Shown here piece by piece: positions 34,875 through 47,761 of a stretch of DNA of 64,000 bases. The stretch spans positions 20,294,475 to 20,358,474 of the forward strand of contig JBANSL010000009.1 in NCBI GenBank assembly GCA_037127255.1, given 5' to 3'. Position 1 is the first letter of the stretch; each line of letters opens with the position of its first letter. The position numbers and the translations under genes are program-made. Under the pieces are notes generated by a model. The model saw only the letters and a list, made by a program, of their open reading frames with translations, did no database searches and was not told the origin of the DNA. Source of the DNA: Persicaria tinctoria. Lineage: Eukaryota > Streptophyta > Magnoliopsida > Caryophyllales > Polygonaceae.

Positions 34875-34905
34875 CTAGTACGATTCCCGCGCCATGGCGC
34901 GTTTT
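34875..34905 (-). other. Second Helitron 3' terminus
   Basis: On the - strand a CGCGCCATGGCGCG hairpin is followed by GGAATCGTA and CTAG (34875-34878) then T. Its body would extend to higher coordinates; its 5' end was not found. Confidence 0.55.
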
Positions 34906-34916
34906 TTATAAACTAA

Positions 34917-34921
<5 letters not shown>

Positions 34922-34970
<49 letters not shown>

Positions 34971-35008
34971 ATACATATATATATACACATATATATATAT
35001 ATATATAT
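34922..35008. repeat. (AT)n-rich microsatellite
   Basis: AT run with occasional C interruptions. Confidence 0.95.
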
Positions 35009-35143
35009 CTTATAAAATATTAATAAATGTTATGATAAAAATAAAAATAAACTTTACAATTAATGTATCTTATAATTATTTCAGAATTTTTTAAAAAAAA
35101 ATCTTATGTAAAGTATAATACATATATATAGATATTTTAAAGG

Positions 35144-36415
35144 GTAATTATTAGTAAATACCCCATTTTGATATTTGGTTTGCAAAAATACCTAGGTTTG
35201 AAAACAATTGCATCAATATATGGAAATTTGCAAGAATACCTTATTTTATTATCAAAACTACCCACCACCCCAAAAAATCAGGAAAAAAAAAGTTATATAT
35301 TTTAAGTATTTTTCAATTTTATGATATTTTTAAATTATATTAAATAATCAAATAATAATAAAAATCCGAAAGTAAAAAAATATATTAAAATCTCAATCCC
35401 CTTCATCCGGACTGATGGACCCGACCCCCAAACCCCAATCCAAACCCTAACCAAAAACACCCAACCCCAGATCTCCGGCGCTCAGCCCCAACCCCAGGTA
35501 TTCGGCGCTCGGACCATAGCTCGCGTCTCCGGCTTCCTCGCCTGCGCCTACACTTCCGCGCCCCCGACCGACCCAATCCCAATTGCTAACCAGAACAAAC
35601 AAGCGCCTCGACCGTCGCCGCCCATACCCTCCGTCGTTGTGCGAGCAATCCGGCGCAATCTTTACACAATCTCCCGCCGATTTTTTATCATATCCTGTCA
35701 GTATTCATATTTAAGATTGTCAAGAACCCCATTTATCCTGTCACTATGGATAATAATCCTGAAGATATATGTTGACAATCGTTTTGTAAATATGGTTAAT
35801 AATCCTGAAGATATGATTTACCGTATCTTCATTGATTCTCTCCCCGATTATAGGTTTAATCCTGTCAGAATAAACATGAAGCCTGTCACTATAAACATTT
35901 TTCCTGTCATTTGGAACAAATAACTTTGTCACCTTGGGCAGACCTTTTAATTTCTAGTTATGATATGGATAAAATCGTATCCTTATTCTCTTCCCTATTA
36001 TAAACCCCATCCTGTCATTATTAGATATCTGTTTTGTCATAAAAAAAACATATATCCTGTCAATAACAAATATATTCTTGACAATAATTGATTCTTTTAA
36101 TAAGGCAATGATTTTCATCCGGCTAGTTTTATTATTCTTAATTTCCGAGAAAAATATATTAAAAATATTATTTTAATATATATATATATATATTTAAATA
36201 TTTTTTAATCTTCTTTGAATTCATAATACTCCTTTTAATGATTTTTATATTTAAATTTAAAAGTAAAATCAGTCATAATTTTTTAGCACAAATAGCCTAT
36301 TTTTTAGCACATATGACCCACCTATTCTATTTTTGCTATTATCAGAAAACAGGTATACTTTTGCAAACCGAACACCGATTTGGTGTATTTCGGCAAATCG
36401 GCCTATTTTAAATTA
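35144..36415. mobile_element. Possible Mutator-like element with CCTGTCA motif cluster
   Basis: The ends are inverted copies of a segment with GGTTTGCAAAAATACC near 35180 and GGTATACTTTTGCAAACC near 36350. The interior holds a C-rich genic-looking stretch (35400-35640) and a cluster of ATCCTGTCA motifs (35690-36065). No target duplication was confirmed. Confidence 0.4.
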
Positions 36416-36564
36416 CTCAATAATAATAATATCAATATCATTATAACATTGTTTAAATGTGATGTGTCATAATCAATAGTTATATTCAATGTTTTGAATT
36501 AAGCCCAATAGTTAGTAAATAAATTTGATTAAGCCCAATAGTTATATTAGATTGAATTAAATGT

Positions 36565-39500
36565 TTTTAATTAAGCCCAATAGTTAATAAAATTAAAGAA
36601 AAAAGATAATTAAAGGAAGAAGAAGAAAAAAGGAGAATTAAAGAAAATCCAAGAAAAATGGCAAAAAAAAAATAGTAAGACTCCTAAAATGCCTCTAAGA
36701 TTGACACATCATCATAAACTTTTCTAAATTAAGAGTTTATATAGATATATATAGTTAATAAAATTAAAGAAAAAAAGATAATTAAAGGAAGAAGAAGAAA
36801 AAAAGGAGAATTAAAGAAAATCCAAGAAAAATGGCAAAAAAAAAATAGTAAGACTCCTAAAATGCCTCTAAGATTGACACATAATCCTAAAATTTCTAAA
36901 TTAAGAGTTTATATAGATATAGATATAGATAGTTACTAAAATTAAAGAAAAAAGATAATTAAAGGAAGAAGAAGAAAAAAGGAGAATTAAAGAAAATCCA
37001 AGAAAAAATGGCAAAAAAAAAATAGTAAGACTCCTAAAATGCCTCTAAGATTAACATATCATCCTAAACTTTTCTAAATTAAGATTTTATATAGATAGTT
37101 AATAAAATTAAAGAAAAAAGATAATTAAAGGAAGAAGAAGAAAAAAAAGGAGAATTAAAGAAAATCCAAGAAAAATGGCAAAAAAAAAAATAGTAAGACT
37201 CCTAAAATGCCTCTAAGATTGACACATCATCCTAAACTTTTCTAAATTAAGAGTTTATATAGATATAGATAGTTAATAAAATTAAAGAAAAAAGATAATT
37301 AAAGGAAGAAGAAGAAAAAAGGAGAATTAAAGAAAATCCAAGAAAAATGGCAAAAAAAAATAGTAAGACTCCTAAAATGCCTCTAAGATTAACATATCAT
37401 CCTAAACTTTTCTAAATTAAGAGTTTATATAGATAGTTAATAAAATTAAAGAAAAAATATAATTAAAGGAAGAAGAAGAAAAAATGAGAATTAAAAAAAA
37501 TCCAAGAAAAATGGCAAAAAAAAAAATAGTAAGACTCCTAAAATGCCTCTAAGATTGACATATCATCCTAAACTTTTCTAAATTAAGAGTTTATATAGAT
37601 ATAGTTAGTTAATAAAATTAAAGAAAAAAGATAATTAAAGGAAGAAGAAGAAAAAAGGGTGTTTTTGGCAACCAACACATTTTGAAGATCTAATTATCTA
37701 ACTAGTACCCAAACAAAATTATTTAGTTAACCTAGCACCCTTCCCAAATGGGCTATTAAGGTCAACGGTCAACATGTTTGACCGTTGACCGGTCAACGGT
37801 CAACGTTGACCGTTGACCGGCTCATTCAGATTTTTATTTTTTATTTATTTTTCTTTTAAAAAAAAAAAACCAATGATGCCACTTTTTATAACCAATTGAT
37901 GCCACTTTTTTTATGCCATTTTTCACAGTGCTTTGATGCCAAATTTATAATTATATTTTTTTCTTTAATGTGATGCCACTTTTTAAAGTAGCGTTTTTTA
38001 TGTTATATGATGCCACGTTTTTCAAAATTTGATGACACTTTTTTATGTCAATGTTTTGATGATATGTTTTTTTACCATGATGCCATATTTTTCAAAGTGG
38101 TATTTTGATGACATTTTTTTCTTTTAATGTGATGCAAGTTTTTCAAATTAGTGTTTTGATACCATTTTCCTAATGTAATTATTTTATCTCACTTTTTTTA
38201 ATCAAATCGTTTGATGCCATATTTTTTTCAAGGTACTGATTTCATGGTGCCATATTTTTTCAAGGTAATGCTTAGATGACATTTTTTTATTTAATGTGAT
38301 GCAACTTTTTCAAAGCAGTGTTTTGATGCCATTTTTCTAATGTAAGTATTTGATGATATTTTTTTAATCAAATCGTTTGATTTTATAATAAAATGGATTG
38401 ACGACGCTTTTTTAATGCCACTTTTTTCAAATCTTGCTGATATTTTTTTGTTTACTGTGATGTCACATTGACCATTGATGCCATTTTTTTTACCGTTGAC
38501 TACTGATGACACTTTTTTTATATCAATTTTTTGATGATTTTTTTTTTTCGTGATGCCATATTTTTCCAATGTAATGTTTTCGTGATGCCATATTTTTTCA
38601 AGGTAACGTTTTGATGACAATTTTTTCTTTAATGTAATGCAACTTTTTCAATGTAATGCAATATTTTTTCTTTAATGTAATGCAATTTTTTCTTTAATGT
38701 AATGCAACTTTTTCATATTTATGGGTTAATTTTTGTAATTTTGTAAAAACTGCTTCTTCAACCTCTGATTTGCTCCTCGACAGCTCCTGCGCAGGCCGCC
38801 GCTCGTCGATCCTCGCTCCGGCCGCCGCTCCTGGAACCCTCGCTCCGGCCGATCGACCTCACTCGCTCCGGACGGTCCACCGCTTGTTCCCTCCCTCGCT
38901 CCCCCGCTCGCCCGTCGCCGCCTCCTTCCCTCGCTCAGATCTGGACTCGCTCGCACCGCCTCGCTCGTCCTCGGCTCGGATCCGGCGCCTCCACACCAGA
39001 TCCGGCGCTCCCTCACCAGATCCGCCCTACTTGGCCACCAATTCCGGCCATCCCGAGCCCAAATCCCGCCGATCCGACACCCAGCCCCCACCGACGAAGC
39101 CTCGCAAACTCTCTCCCGTCTTTGCACCGGCCCCGAAGCTTCGTCGAAAATTAGCAACGCCGAGTAACTGACGGGTTAAAGAATCCCTGAATTCACTGAG
39201 ATCCTCCTTAACCCCTCGAGATTGACCTTCATCTTCCTCCTCCGGCCGGTACCCTCGGATTTGTCGGTCAGAAAACGAAGATTTGTGGTATAAATCGTGA
39301 TTGCTGCCAATCTCGTGAGGAGAAACATCATGATTTCGCTGGGGATTATGTTCTTCGCCGTCGTTGATGTCGAGAGAATTGGTAAGGGAATTGAGATTCA
39401 AGGCAGGATTCCTCACCGTGGTTGGACGAATTAGCGTGAGAGAGAGATGAGTGTTAGGGTCCTAATTTTTTTTAATAAGGTGTTATAAAGGCCAATTTAT

Positions 39501-40015
39501 TTTCTTAGGGTGCTAAGAACCTAATTGAATTAGCAAAAGGTGATATTCCAACAAATTTTCACAAGAAAAAAGGAGAATTAAAGAAAATCCAAGAAAAATG
39601 GCAAAAAAAAAATAGTAAGACTCCTAAAATGCCTCTAAGATTAACATATCATCCTAAACTTTTCTAAATTAAGAGTTTATATAGATAGTTAATAAAATTA
39701 AAGAAAAAAGATAATTAAAGAAAGAAGAAGAAAAAATGAGAATTAAAGAAAATCCAAGAAAAATGGCAAAAAAAAAAATAGTAAGACTCCTAAAATGCCT
39801 CTAAGATTGACACATCATCCTAAACTTTTCTAAATTAAGAGTTTATATAGATAGTTAATAAAATTAAAGAAAAAAGATAATTAAAGGAAGAAGAAGAAAA
39901 AAGGAGAACTAAAGAAAATCCAAGAAAAATGGCAAAAAAAAAATAGTAAGACTCCTAAAATGATTGACACATCATCATAAACTTTTCTAAATTAAGAGTT
40001 TATATAGATATAATA
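36565..40015. repeat. Long-unit tandem array, interrupted by a MULE
   Basis: Direct repeats of roughly 165-180 bp. Landmarks are TTAATAAAATTAAAGAAAAA, GAATTAAAGAAAATCCAAGA, AGTAAGACTCCTAAAATGCC and AAGAGTTTATATAGATA. About six units lie in 36565-37656 and about three in 39563-40015. The gap is the element at 37657-39562. No coding capacity. Confidence 0.88.
37657..39562. mobile_element. Mutator-like element 1 in the tandem array
   Basis: Flanked by the 9-bp AAGAAAAAA (37648-37656 and 39563-39571), although the low complexity weakens this. Begins GGGTGTTTTTGG. It contains a nested GGTCAACGTTGACC palindrome cluster (37756-37818), then many TGATGCCATTTTT-like motifs (about 37870-38700), then a GC-rich piece (38760-39170). 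The same order occurs in element 2 at 40537. No transposase. Confidence 0.6.
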
Positions 40016-41817
40016 TAGATTTAATCGTTAAGAGCAAATCGATCTAATTTAAATGAATATATCTTATTAAATAAATAAATAAAATAGTTTGAATTCATAT
40101 GAGGAGAAGACCTAATTTGAAGAGTCATATATCACTGATATGCCCTGACGCTGGTGTTCTTCAAGTGGCAAGATCAGATACAAATTTCCCGTGTTGTTAG
40201 GATGCACTTGGTTGGACAACCGTAACCTTGTGTACATGGTCGTTGAAGGTATTCGCATGAAGGTCTATCCAATTTGTTGCTCAATTTTAGAATTTAGATC
40301 GATCCGTATCATTATTTTAGGAAACAGAGAGGTTGTGTATTTGATAAATCAATTCTCTTTTGGTAGTTATTTCCTTTTTCGGGTTATAATTTTATCTGTT
40401 TTTTATTATTTTTAAAAAAAAAAAAATTTAATTTAAATTTATACGATTGATCATTTGTGGGCTTATTTTTGCTATCAATACTGTTCTGATTGGAATCGAC
40501 TTTTATATCCATAGGCCCCTTAATACATAATTTAAAGGGTGATTTTGGTAGATGACATTTTTTTAATATTCAATTGGGCACTTAGGCCCTAAATCAATTT
40601 AATTAGTTTTGCCCTAGACATCTCCCAATAGAGTGGGTTGGTCAATGGTCAACCGTTTGACCATTGACCGGTCAACGGTTGACCATTGACCGATCAACGT
40701 TGACCAACCCATTTTGTTGCCAGTTTTTTTTTTTTTTTTTTAGTGATGCCATATTTTACCGTTTTGATGCCAAAATTTTATTATATTTTATTTTCACTTT
40801 GATGCCACTTTTCTAATGAAATGATTGGATGACACTTTTTTAATGTCACTTTTTTTACACCTTGATGACATTTTTTGTTTACAGTAATGTCATGTTGATC
40901 ATTGATGCCATTTTTTTTTTACTGTTAACGACTGATGCCACTTTTTTTTATGTCAATTGTTTGATGATATTTTTTTTACCGTGATGCCATATTTTTGATG
41001 ATGTTTTTTCAAAGTAGTATTTTGATGACATTTTTTCTTTAAGGTGATTCAAATTTTTCAAAATGGTATTTTGATGTCATTTTTATAATGTAATTATTTG
41101 ATGCCATTTTTTTAATCAAATCGATTGATGCCACATGTTTTTAATTTAATCAATTGTATATCGATTTATTTTCATCGATTATACTTTCATTCACTGATGA
41201 CACGTTTGTGATTACACTTCATTGATGCAATCACTCGTGGTGACATATTCATTAAATTTTTATTCATGGATGACATTTGCTATTACGCTTCATTAATCAC
41301 AATTGTTTATGGTGACAATTTTATATAATTGATGACATAAGAGCTTAAAACGTGGAATCAAAATATTGTCACCTTAGTGCATATATAAAAATACAAAGTT
41401 TTTGAAATTACGACATTAATATTGGTTATATACATAAAAACACCTATTATAACATGTTATCAACTAATTAAAAAAAATACATCAATGTAAGTAATATAAT
41501 ACGGAATCAATAAAATCAATACAAAGTGTCATAACCATCCAATAATTATATACAACATTTCTAAAGATTTCACCTTCTCAAAAGTGGCATCAAAGATTCC
41601 ACCTTTAATAAAACTCAAGGCAAACAATTTGAGTGCACCAGTAGCTCATACAAGACCTTGTTGCCCAAAAGAGACTTCAATATTCCTGATTTTAGCAGAA
41701 CAGCCTATGACAACACCAAAATCTTCTCATGACAGCACACTTTTTAATACTACTATTGGAGTATTATTTTTCCCTTTTTAATACTACTATTGGAGCAAAT
41801 AAAACTCAAGGCAATAC

Positions 41818-43319
41818 CGAGGCAAGTATTGATGACACAAATGACTGATCAGCCAACATTTTACTCATGTCTTCTTTTGTGCCATCTTGCGCAGATAGTT
41901 GAAGAGTTGCATAGATCAGGAAGAAACAGGAAATGTTAAAAGTGAAGTTTAGAGTACACATTCGTATCCCAAGAATCCAAGAAACACAGAAATCTTTATC
42001 AACAATTCTTATGAGAATAAAACACCAAACGGCATAACATTGGCAAGGTTTGCCAATAACTTTCTATTTCCATTTTGTTTAACAACAGTAAAGCAACTTG
42101 AGTTCACAAAATCCCTTCTGATTGTGACAAGCAGAAAATGTTTCAAATAATGGAAATGTATGTGTAAGAAGTGTACACGCATGGACAAACACACACCCGC
42201 AAGGATCAGACAACATCTTTTCTAAATGTGTTTGGTACAGCAAAAGAACATTATGGATGGCATATGTCATGTTTCTCAAAAGAATGACACACAAAGATAA
42301 GTGGGCATTTAAAGAAAGTATCAGTGTCACCTCTAAGGCCCCGTTTGGTATGAGTGCTGGAATCGGAATGGTAATCGGAATCGGAATGGAATCAGAAAAT
42401 GGTAATCACTCATTACTGGAGCTGATTGTTTGGTATGCTATCGGAACCAACCATTCCTGAAATAATAATAATAATAAAATTAAAAAAGTGATAAAAGTTA
42501 TAATATTAATATATTATTGTTATTATTAAAAGAAAAATATAATATATATTAAATAATAAAATATTGATAATAATAATAATATAATATAATAAAACTAATA
42601 TATATAAAATAATAAAATTTTGATAAAAAAATTATTGATATTAATAATAATATAAGTATAAATATAATAAAATACTGATAAAAATGAAAAAAATAAAAAT
42701 ATATTATTATTATTAAAAATAAAAATATAATATAATATATCAAATAATAAAACATTTATAAAAAATAATAGTATTAATAGAAATATATTATTATAGTTAA
42801 AAATTAAAATATAATATAATATTTATTAAATAATAAAGTATTGATAATAATAATATAAGTATAAATATAATAAAATTCTAATAAATATAATTATATTATT
42901 AGAAATATATTATTATTATTATTAAAAATAAAAAATAATATTATATATTAAATAAGAAAATATTGATAATAATAATAAAAAGTTTAAATATAATATAATA
43001 TAATTAATAATAATATAAAATTAATATAAAATAATAAAATGTAGATTAAAATAATATTATTAATAGAAATATATTATTATTATTATAAATAATAATATGA
43101 GTATATTAAATAATATTATTAATAGAAATATATTATTATTATTATAAATAATAATATAATATAATATATTAAATAATAAAGTATTTATAATAATAATAAT
43201 AATATAAGTATAAATATAACATAATATAATTAATAAAAATAATAAAAATAATAATATAATATAATATATTAAATAATAAAGTATTTATAATAATAATATA
43301 AGTATAAATATAACATAAT

Positions 43320-43351
<32 letters not shown>

Positions 43352-43792
43352 AAGTAGAAATTGGTAATGAACCATTCCCTACCTTTTGGGGAGGAATGAA
43401 ATCAACCATGAAAAGGGTAATGGTTGATTACCGGTAATCATTCCGATTACCAATTTTCAACCTACCAAACAAGAAAAGTGGGAATCATCCATTTCCATTA
43501 CCCTTTTTGATTACCAGTAATGCATACCAAACAAGCCCTAAGTGTGTTTTCGTTTGAAGAATGGGAAGTTTCAGAGTTTCAAAACATATAAAAGACACAA
43601 AGACACCAGACTTCTTTTGGTAATCCAATCAGTATTGAAAGCAGTGTAGATACAAGGAAAAAACTTACCAAGTTGCAAGTCTACATCAGCAGCAGCATCT
43701 GACATATTAATGTCTCGCACTGCAGCAATACTAGCAGCAAAGTCATCCACTGACATGGCAAGGGCTTGCTGTAATAGCGCATTCTCATCAAC
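41818..43792 (-). pseudogene. RPN10 (26S proteasome subunit) fragment, two exons
   Basis: The upstream exon is 43792-43669 (acceptor TTGCAG, donor GTAAGT): DENALLQQALAMSVDDFAAS and DINMSDAAADVDLQL, the ubiquitin-interacting-motif region of plant RPN10. The downstream exon is about 41905-41818: LQLSAQDGTKEDMSKMLADQ and SFVSSILAS, with a GTATTG donor. The N-terminal VWA domain and the C-terminal end are missing. A PIF/Harbinger element sits in the intron. It lies inside a MULE, so I read it as a transduplicated fragment. Any transcript would be antisense or chimeric. Confidence 0.82.
42337..43538. mobile_element. PIF/Harbinger-type element with AT-only core
   Basis: Flanked by TAA (42334-42336 and 43539-43541). 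Ends GGCCCCGTTTGGTATGAG and, reversed, GGGCTTGTTTGGTATGC, like the element at 12511. Between about 42460 and 43350 the sequence is almost only A and T, built of ATT/AAT trinucleotide runs and longer duplications. No coding capacity. Confidence 0.85.
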
Positions 43793-44214
43793 CTGCAATA
43801 TCAGAGAGCGAGAGATTAGAGCATGGAGCATATGCAATTCGTGTATTCAAGTAGGAAAGGAATGGCAGCGAGCATCAATCACCTATTAAACATTGACCAA
43901 CATATATCCTTCTCATATGGAAAGCATAAAAATGTATACGGTAGCAAGGAGAAACAAGTTCATACCTGCGAAAACTAGCCAAACGAAATGCTTCACCTTC
44001 CAAGCCCCAACAGTCATGAAAAGAGACACCTTTGGAGACCTTGTTGCACTTGGCACCGCTCTATGTACGCGTCCTCAAGAGCTGGGCAGTCACCTAAATG
44101 CTCATCCGCGCCTGGACTGGAATCAATCTCATTACATGATTGAAGCTTCAAATTTGAATGACTTTAGTTTTTAGAATGAATCCAGTAATTGTTTTAGGGT
44201 TATTTCTCAAATCA

Positions 44215-44216
<2 letters not shown>

Positions 44217-44299
<83 letters not shown>
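44217..44299. repeat. (CT)n microsatellite
   Basis: Pure CT run of about 80 bp. Confidence 0.97.
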
Positions 44300-44303
<4 letters not shown>

Positions 44304-45879
44304 ACATGCCAAAAAATAGAAAATGAAGCCTATATAGCCCACTGCAAAAACATAGCTCAAATGTAAAAATAAGAAGCTTTAGGTTACTTTTGTTATGCAA
44401 TATAAACCCACTGCCAAAATTGATAGTATGAAGACCTTGCTGATTGAGAAAAATAATTAGGGGATGAAATCATACATATACACTAGTACAAATTCTTGAA
44501 ATGATGCAAATGTCAGAATGCCAATTTAGTCTTGATACGTATGAGTTATGTGAATGTCAATATCTCAACTTCTTGAACATGAATCTAGACAACAATTTTG
44601 ACCTCTAAGAGGAACTTACTAACTTTAATTTATATTTTGCTCCAATACAGTATATTGGTACCCCATTTAAGCTACTCTATCATGAATTATAATAGAATCA
44701 TTCGAAACTTCCACAACCAAGAAGACAGAAGCACAATGCATTCATAAACATTTTCCGAAGTCATACCTTCGATATTGCATCGGGTTGAATCTTGTTGAGG
44801 ACAGCTCACAGTATAACACCACTCAGCCCAATCCTAAAATCGTCATCAGAAGGATTCGCCTGGGATCCGCAGGCGAATCCTTGCCCAAAACAACTTCAAT
44901 CATCTCCTTCGGCCACCTCGCCGCTTCATACCTTATTAGGGCTACAGAATCGTCATTTCAACCCCTAAATCAATTCCCCTAAAACAACAATAGATTAGAA
45001 ACAAATAAATGGAATCACAATATATGCAGTCAATTTAGCAGCAAATGATTGAAGACTGCCTGTTCGAAGCTTCACTTTCAAATGATTGAATACAAAAAAA
45101 AAAGCATAATTTCTCAAGCTTCACTTTCGAATCCGGGTTGAACAAATTGCAACCTAAATTTTCCAAATGTTCGAAAGTCGAAACCACCTGATTGTTCTAA
45201 AACAAAAATCAAAAGCCGATAGATGCAGAAAATCGGTTCACTGAAACAAAAAAAAAATCAGATTGAAGACCGACAGTACCTACCGAGCATGAGATTACGA
45301 GACAAAGATGAAACAAAAATTCAATTGAACAAAAAACGACAATACCTACCAGATATGATTCAGGTGCGAGCAGTAGGACGAACAGATCCGACGGGGACGG
45401 CGAAGACAATGACGGATCTGAAGCTGGTGAGGAAGACGACGAACGGGGACGACGTGGGAGAGAGCGTACAGAGGGAGGGAGAGAGAGAGAGAGATAGGGG
45501 GCGACTGGGCGAGAGCGCGTGAGAGAACAGGGTAGGAGGGTTAGGGTTGATGCGGTTAAAAAAATATTAAAAGGATCCAACAAACCTAATAAAAAAATAA
45601 GGGGGCTATCTACTTAATCAAATATGCTTAAAGGTTTATTTCAACAAATTCCCTCTAATTTAAATTTATGATTGCAATCGTTTTTTATATTAAATCCATA
45701 TGCAACTTAAAACATCGTCTCAATGGTCATAATTATAATAATAAGGTGTAAAACAAACATATACGGACAAAAGTTATAAACTGAGCCAAAACTTAGAAAT
45801 ATTGATCAATTCCCCCAATTTGAACCCTAATTTCAGGGGAATTTTATAAATTTCTTACATTATGGTATTGGTAGGTGTT

Positions 45880-46905
45880 ATTCGAGCCGAACGAGCCGAG
45901 ATTGACATGTTCAAGTTTGGTTCATTTGATAAACGAGTTCGAGCTGAGCCGAGCCTAATTTTTAAACGAGTTTTTTTATTTTGTTCAAGCTTGACTTATT
46001 TAAGAAATGAATGAGCTCGAGCTTTAAGTAGTTCTACTTGGTTACAACATGTTGACTTAAATGAAATTTTAGAAATTCTATATAATTCGAGCTATTCGAA
46101 CTTTATTCGAACGAGCCGAGCTTTCAACCAAATTTAAAATTTTGTTCAAATTCGACTTGTTTAAATAAGTGAGCGAACTCGAGATGTTCAATTCATATAA
46201 TTAACAACCCTACATTATGGCTTTGATTGCTGCAGTGGAGTGAGGTGTGTTTGGGGGATTGCAACGAATGAATCAGGGTTCTCGCCGATTCCATTTGGAG
46301 CAGTTGGCGGTTCAGTTGAGCCGCCCGGAGAGCCCAAACCAAACGAGTCCGGTGAAGACGAAGCCCAGCACCTTATCGAGCGACGGAGTGGTTGACTTTC
46401 ATTCCCGGATAATATAACCCCAAATTCAATTCAAACCGTAATTTTCAAGGGCCACGTGGGCATCTAAAATTTATTAATACAGTATCAAAGATTAAGTGCT
46501 CCGTACTCTCTACTAGGGTTGTTATTCGAGCCGAACGAACCGAGCTTGGCAGGTTCAAGCTTGTTCATTTGTTAAACGAGCTCGAGCCGAGCCGAGCCCA
46601 ATTTTTAAACGAGCTTTCTTTTTTGTTCAAGCTCAGCTTGTTTTAGTAAATGAACGAGCTCGAGTCGAGATTTTTTCGAGCTTTAATTAGTTTTACTTGG
46701 TCATAACATAATAACTTAAAGAAAATTTCAGAAAATCCATAGAATTCGAGCTATTCGAGCCTAAATCGAACGAGCCGAGCTTTCAACTGAGCTTAAAATC
46801 ATGTTCATGCTCAACTTATTTAGGCAAGTGAACGAGCTCGAGTTGAGCTTTTTTCGAGTCGATCCCGAACCGAGCTCGAGCTGTTCAGCTCATATAACAG
46901 CCCTA
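45880..46905. repeat. Two copies of a GAGCCGAACGAGCC-type dispersed repeat
   Basis: Copies at 45880-46205 and 46520-46905 share GTTATTCGAGCCGAACGA, AACGAGCTCGAGCCGAGC, and end near AGCTCATATAAC. The second is better preserved. Between them is a short C/G-rich genic-looking stretch (46225-46400) with no recognised product. Confidence 0.7.
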
Positions 46906-47250
46906 CTCTCTACTCTAGTTATATAGGGTAGAGAGGAATATATGTTATATCTTCAACTTTCTTGGTTTTCTTTAGCTTGGTTTTGTTGTAGAGTGCATGT
47001 TGTCTGTTTCATCGCGTTTCTTTTTGGGGGTTTATTGTACTTTTGATAATTTTCTGTTTATCGACTTATCAACATATCGAGAATAAGATCCATTTGATAT
47101 CGATTTTTACTTTATATATAACAAAAATAGAGGAATATATGTAACTCTAATAAGGAGTATTTCATTAAATAATAAGGAGTATTATAATAATAATAATAAC
47201 GGGGTATGATATGTACACCGCTAATTTTTACTATTTACACCGCTAATCCA

Positions 47251-47620
47251 CCGCATCCCTATGCGGTGGATTAAGAAAATTTTAGCCCGACATACCGCAT
47301 GTACATGTGGTATGTCGTTTGACTGTATAAAAACACCGCATGTACGTGCGGTGAGTTAGGTTAAAACAGAGTCCGTAATACGATAATCCGGTTGGGTCGA
47401 AGCTATCCGAAAATCACCGCATGGGTATGCGGTGGTTATTAAAATATCGAAAATTTGGGTACGAACATACCGCGTGGGTATGCGGTCTGGTTTTGAATTT
47501 TGGGTAAAAGAATACCGCATCTCCATGCGGTATTGTTGTTACCGTTGTGGCAACGGTAAAATCATACCGCATGGAGATGCGGTAAGATTTGTTACCGTTT
47601 GGGGCCCATTATAAATAGGC
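47251..47620. promoter_or_regulatory. Palindrome array and TATA box upstream of the PMD gene
   Basis: Seven copies of ACCGCAT-N4-ATGCGGT or close variants, at about 47250-47267, 47294-47311, 47335-47352, 47416-47433, 47469-47486, 47514-47531 and 47567-47584. The four-base centre varies (CCCT, GTAC, GGGT, CTCC, GGAG). The last two are reverse complements of each other around TTACCGTTGTGGCAACGGTAA, so 47511-47587 can form one long hairpin. A TATA box (ATTATAAATAGG) follows near 47610, about 150 bp before the ATG. Confidence 0.8.
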
Positions 47621-47761
47621 GCGGGGGCCCCAGTTTTCCGACACACCGAATCTTCTCCGATTCCTTTCTTTCCGAGCCCGACTCGAATCTTCTCCCATTC
47701 CTTTGTTTCCGAGCCCGACTTTTGGTTCCGTCCATTACCCGTCCCCATATCTACCACCACT

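Larger units (their letters stand above)
40537..45655. mobile_element. Mutator-like element 2 (Pack-MULE) carrying RPN10 exons
   Basis: Flanked by the 9-bp TAATTTAAA (40528-40536 and 45656-45664). Starts GGGTGATTTTGG, and its end reversed reads GAGGGAATTTGTTG. It shares the GGTCAACGTTGACC cluster (about 40635-40705) and TGATGCCATTTTT motif field (40740-41340) with element 1. It holds RPN10 gene pieces, a nested PIF/Harbinger element and a long CT run. No transposase is seen, so it is a gene-carrying nonautonomous element. Confidence 0.7.

Noticed and set aside
42549..43375. Phe/Ile/Tyr-rich ORFs that look like membrane proteins
   Set aside because: The DNA is almost pure A/T repeat, which gives such peptides automatically.
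45209..45583. Overlapping Arg/Ser/Pro ORFs on both strands
   Set aside because: No domain is recognised and both strands are equally open; composition effect inside the MULE end.
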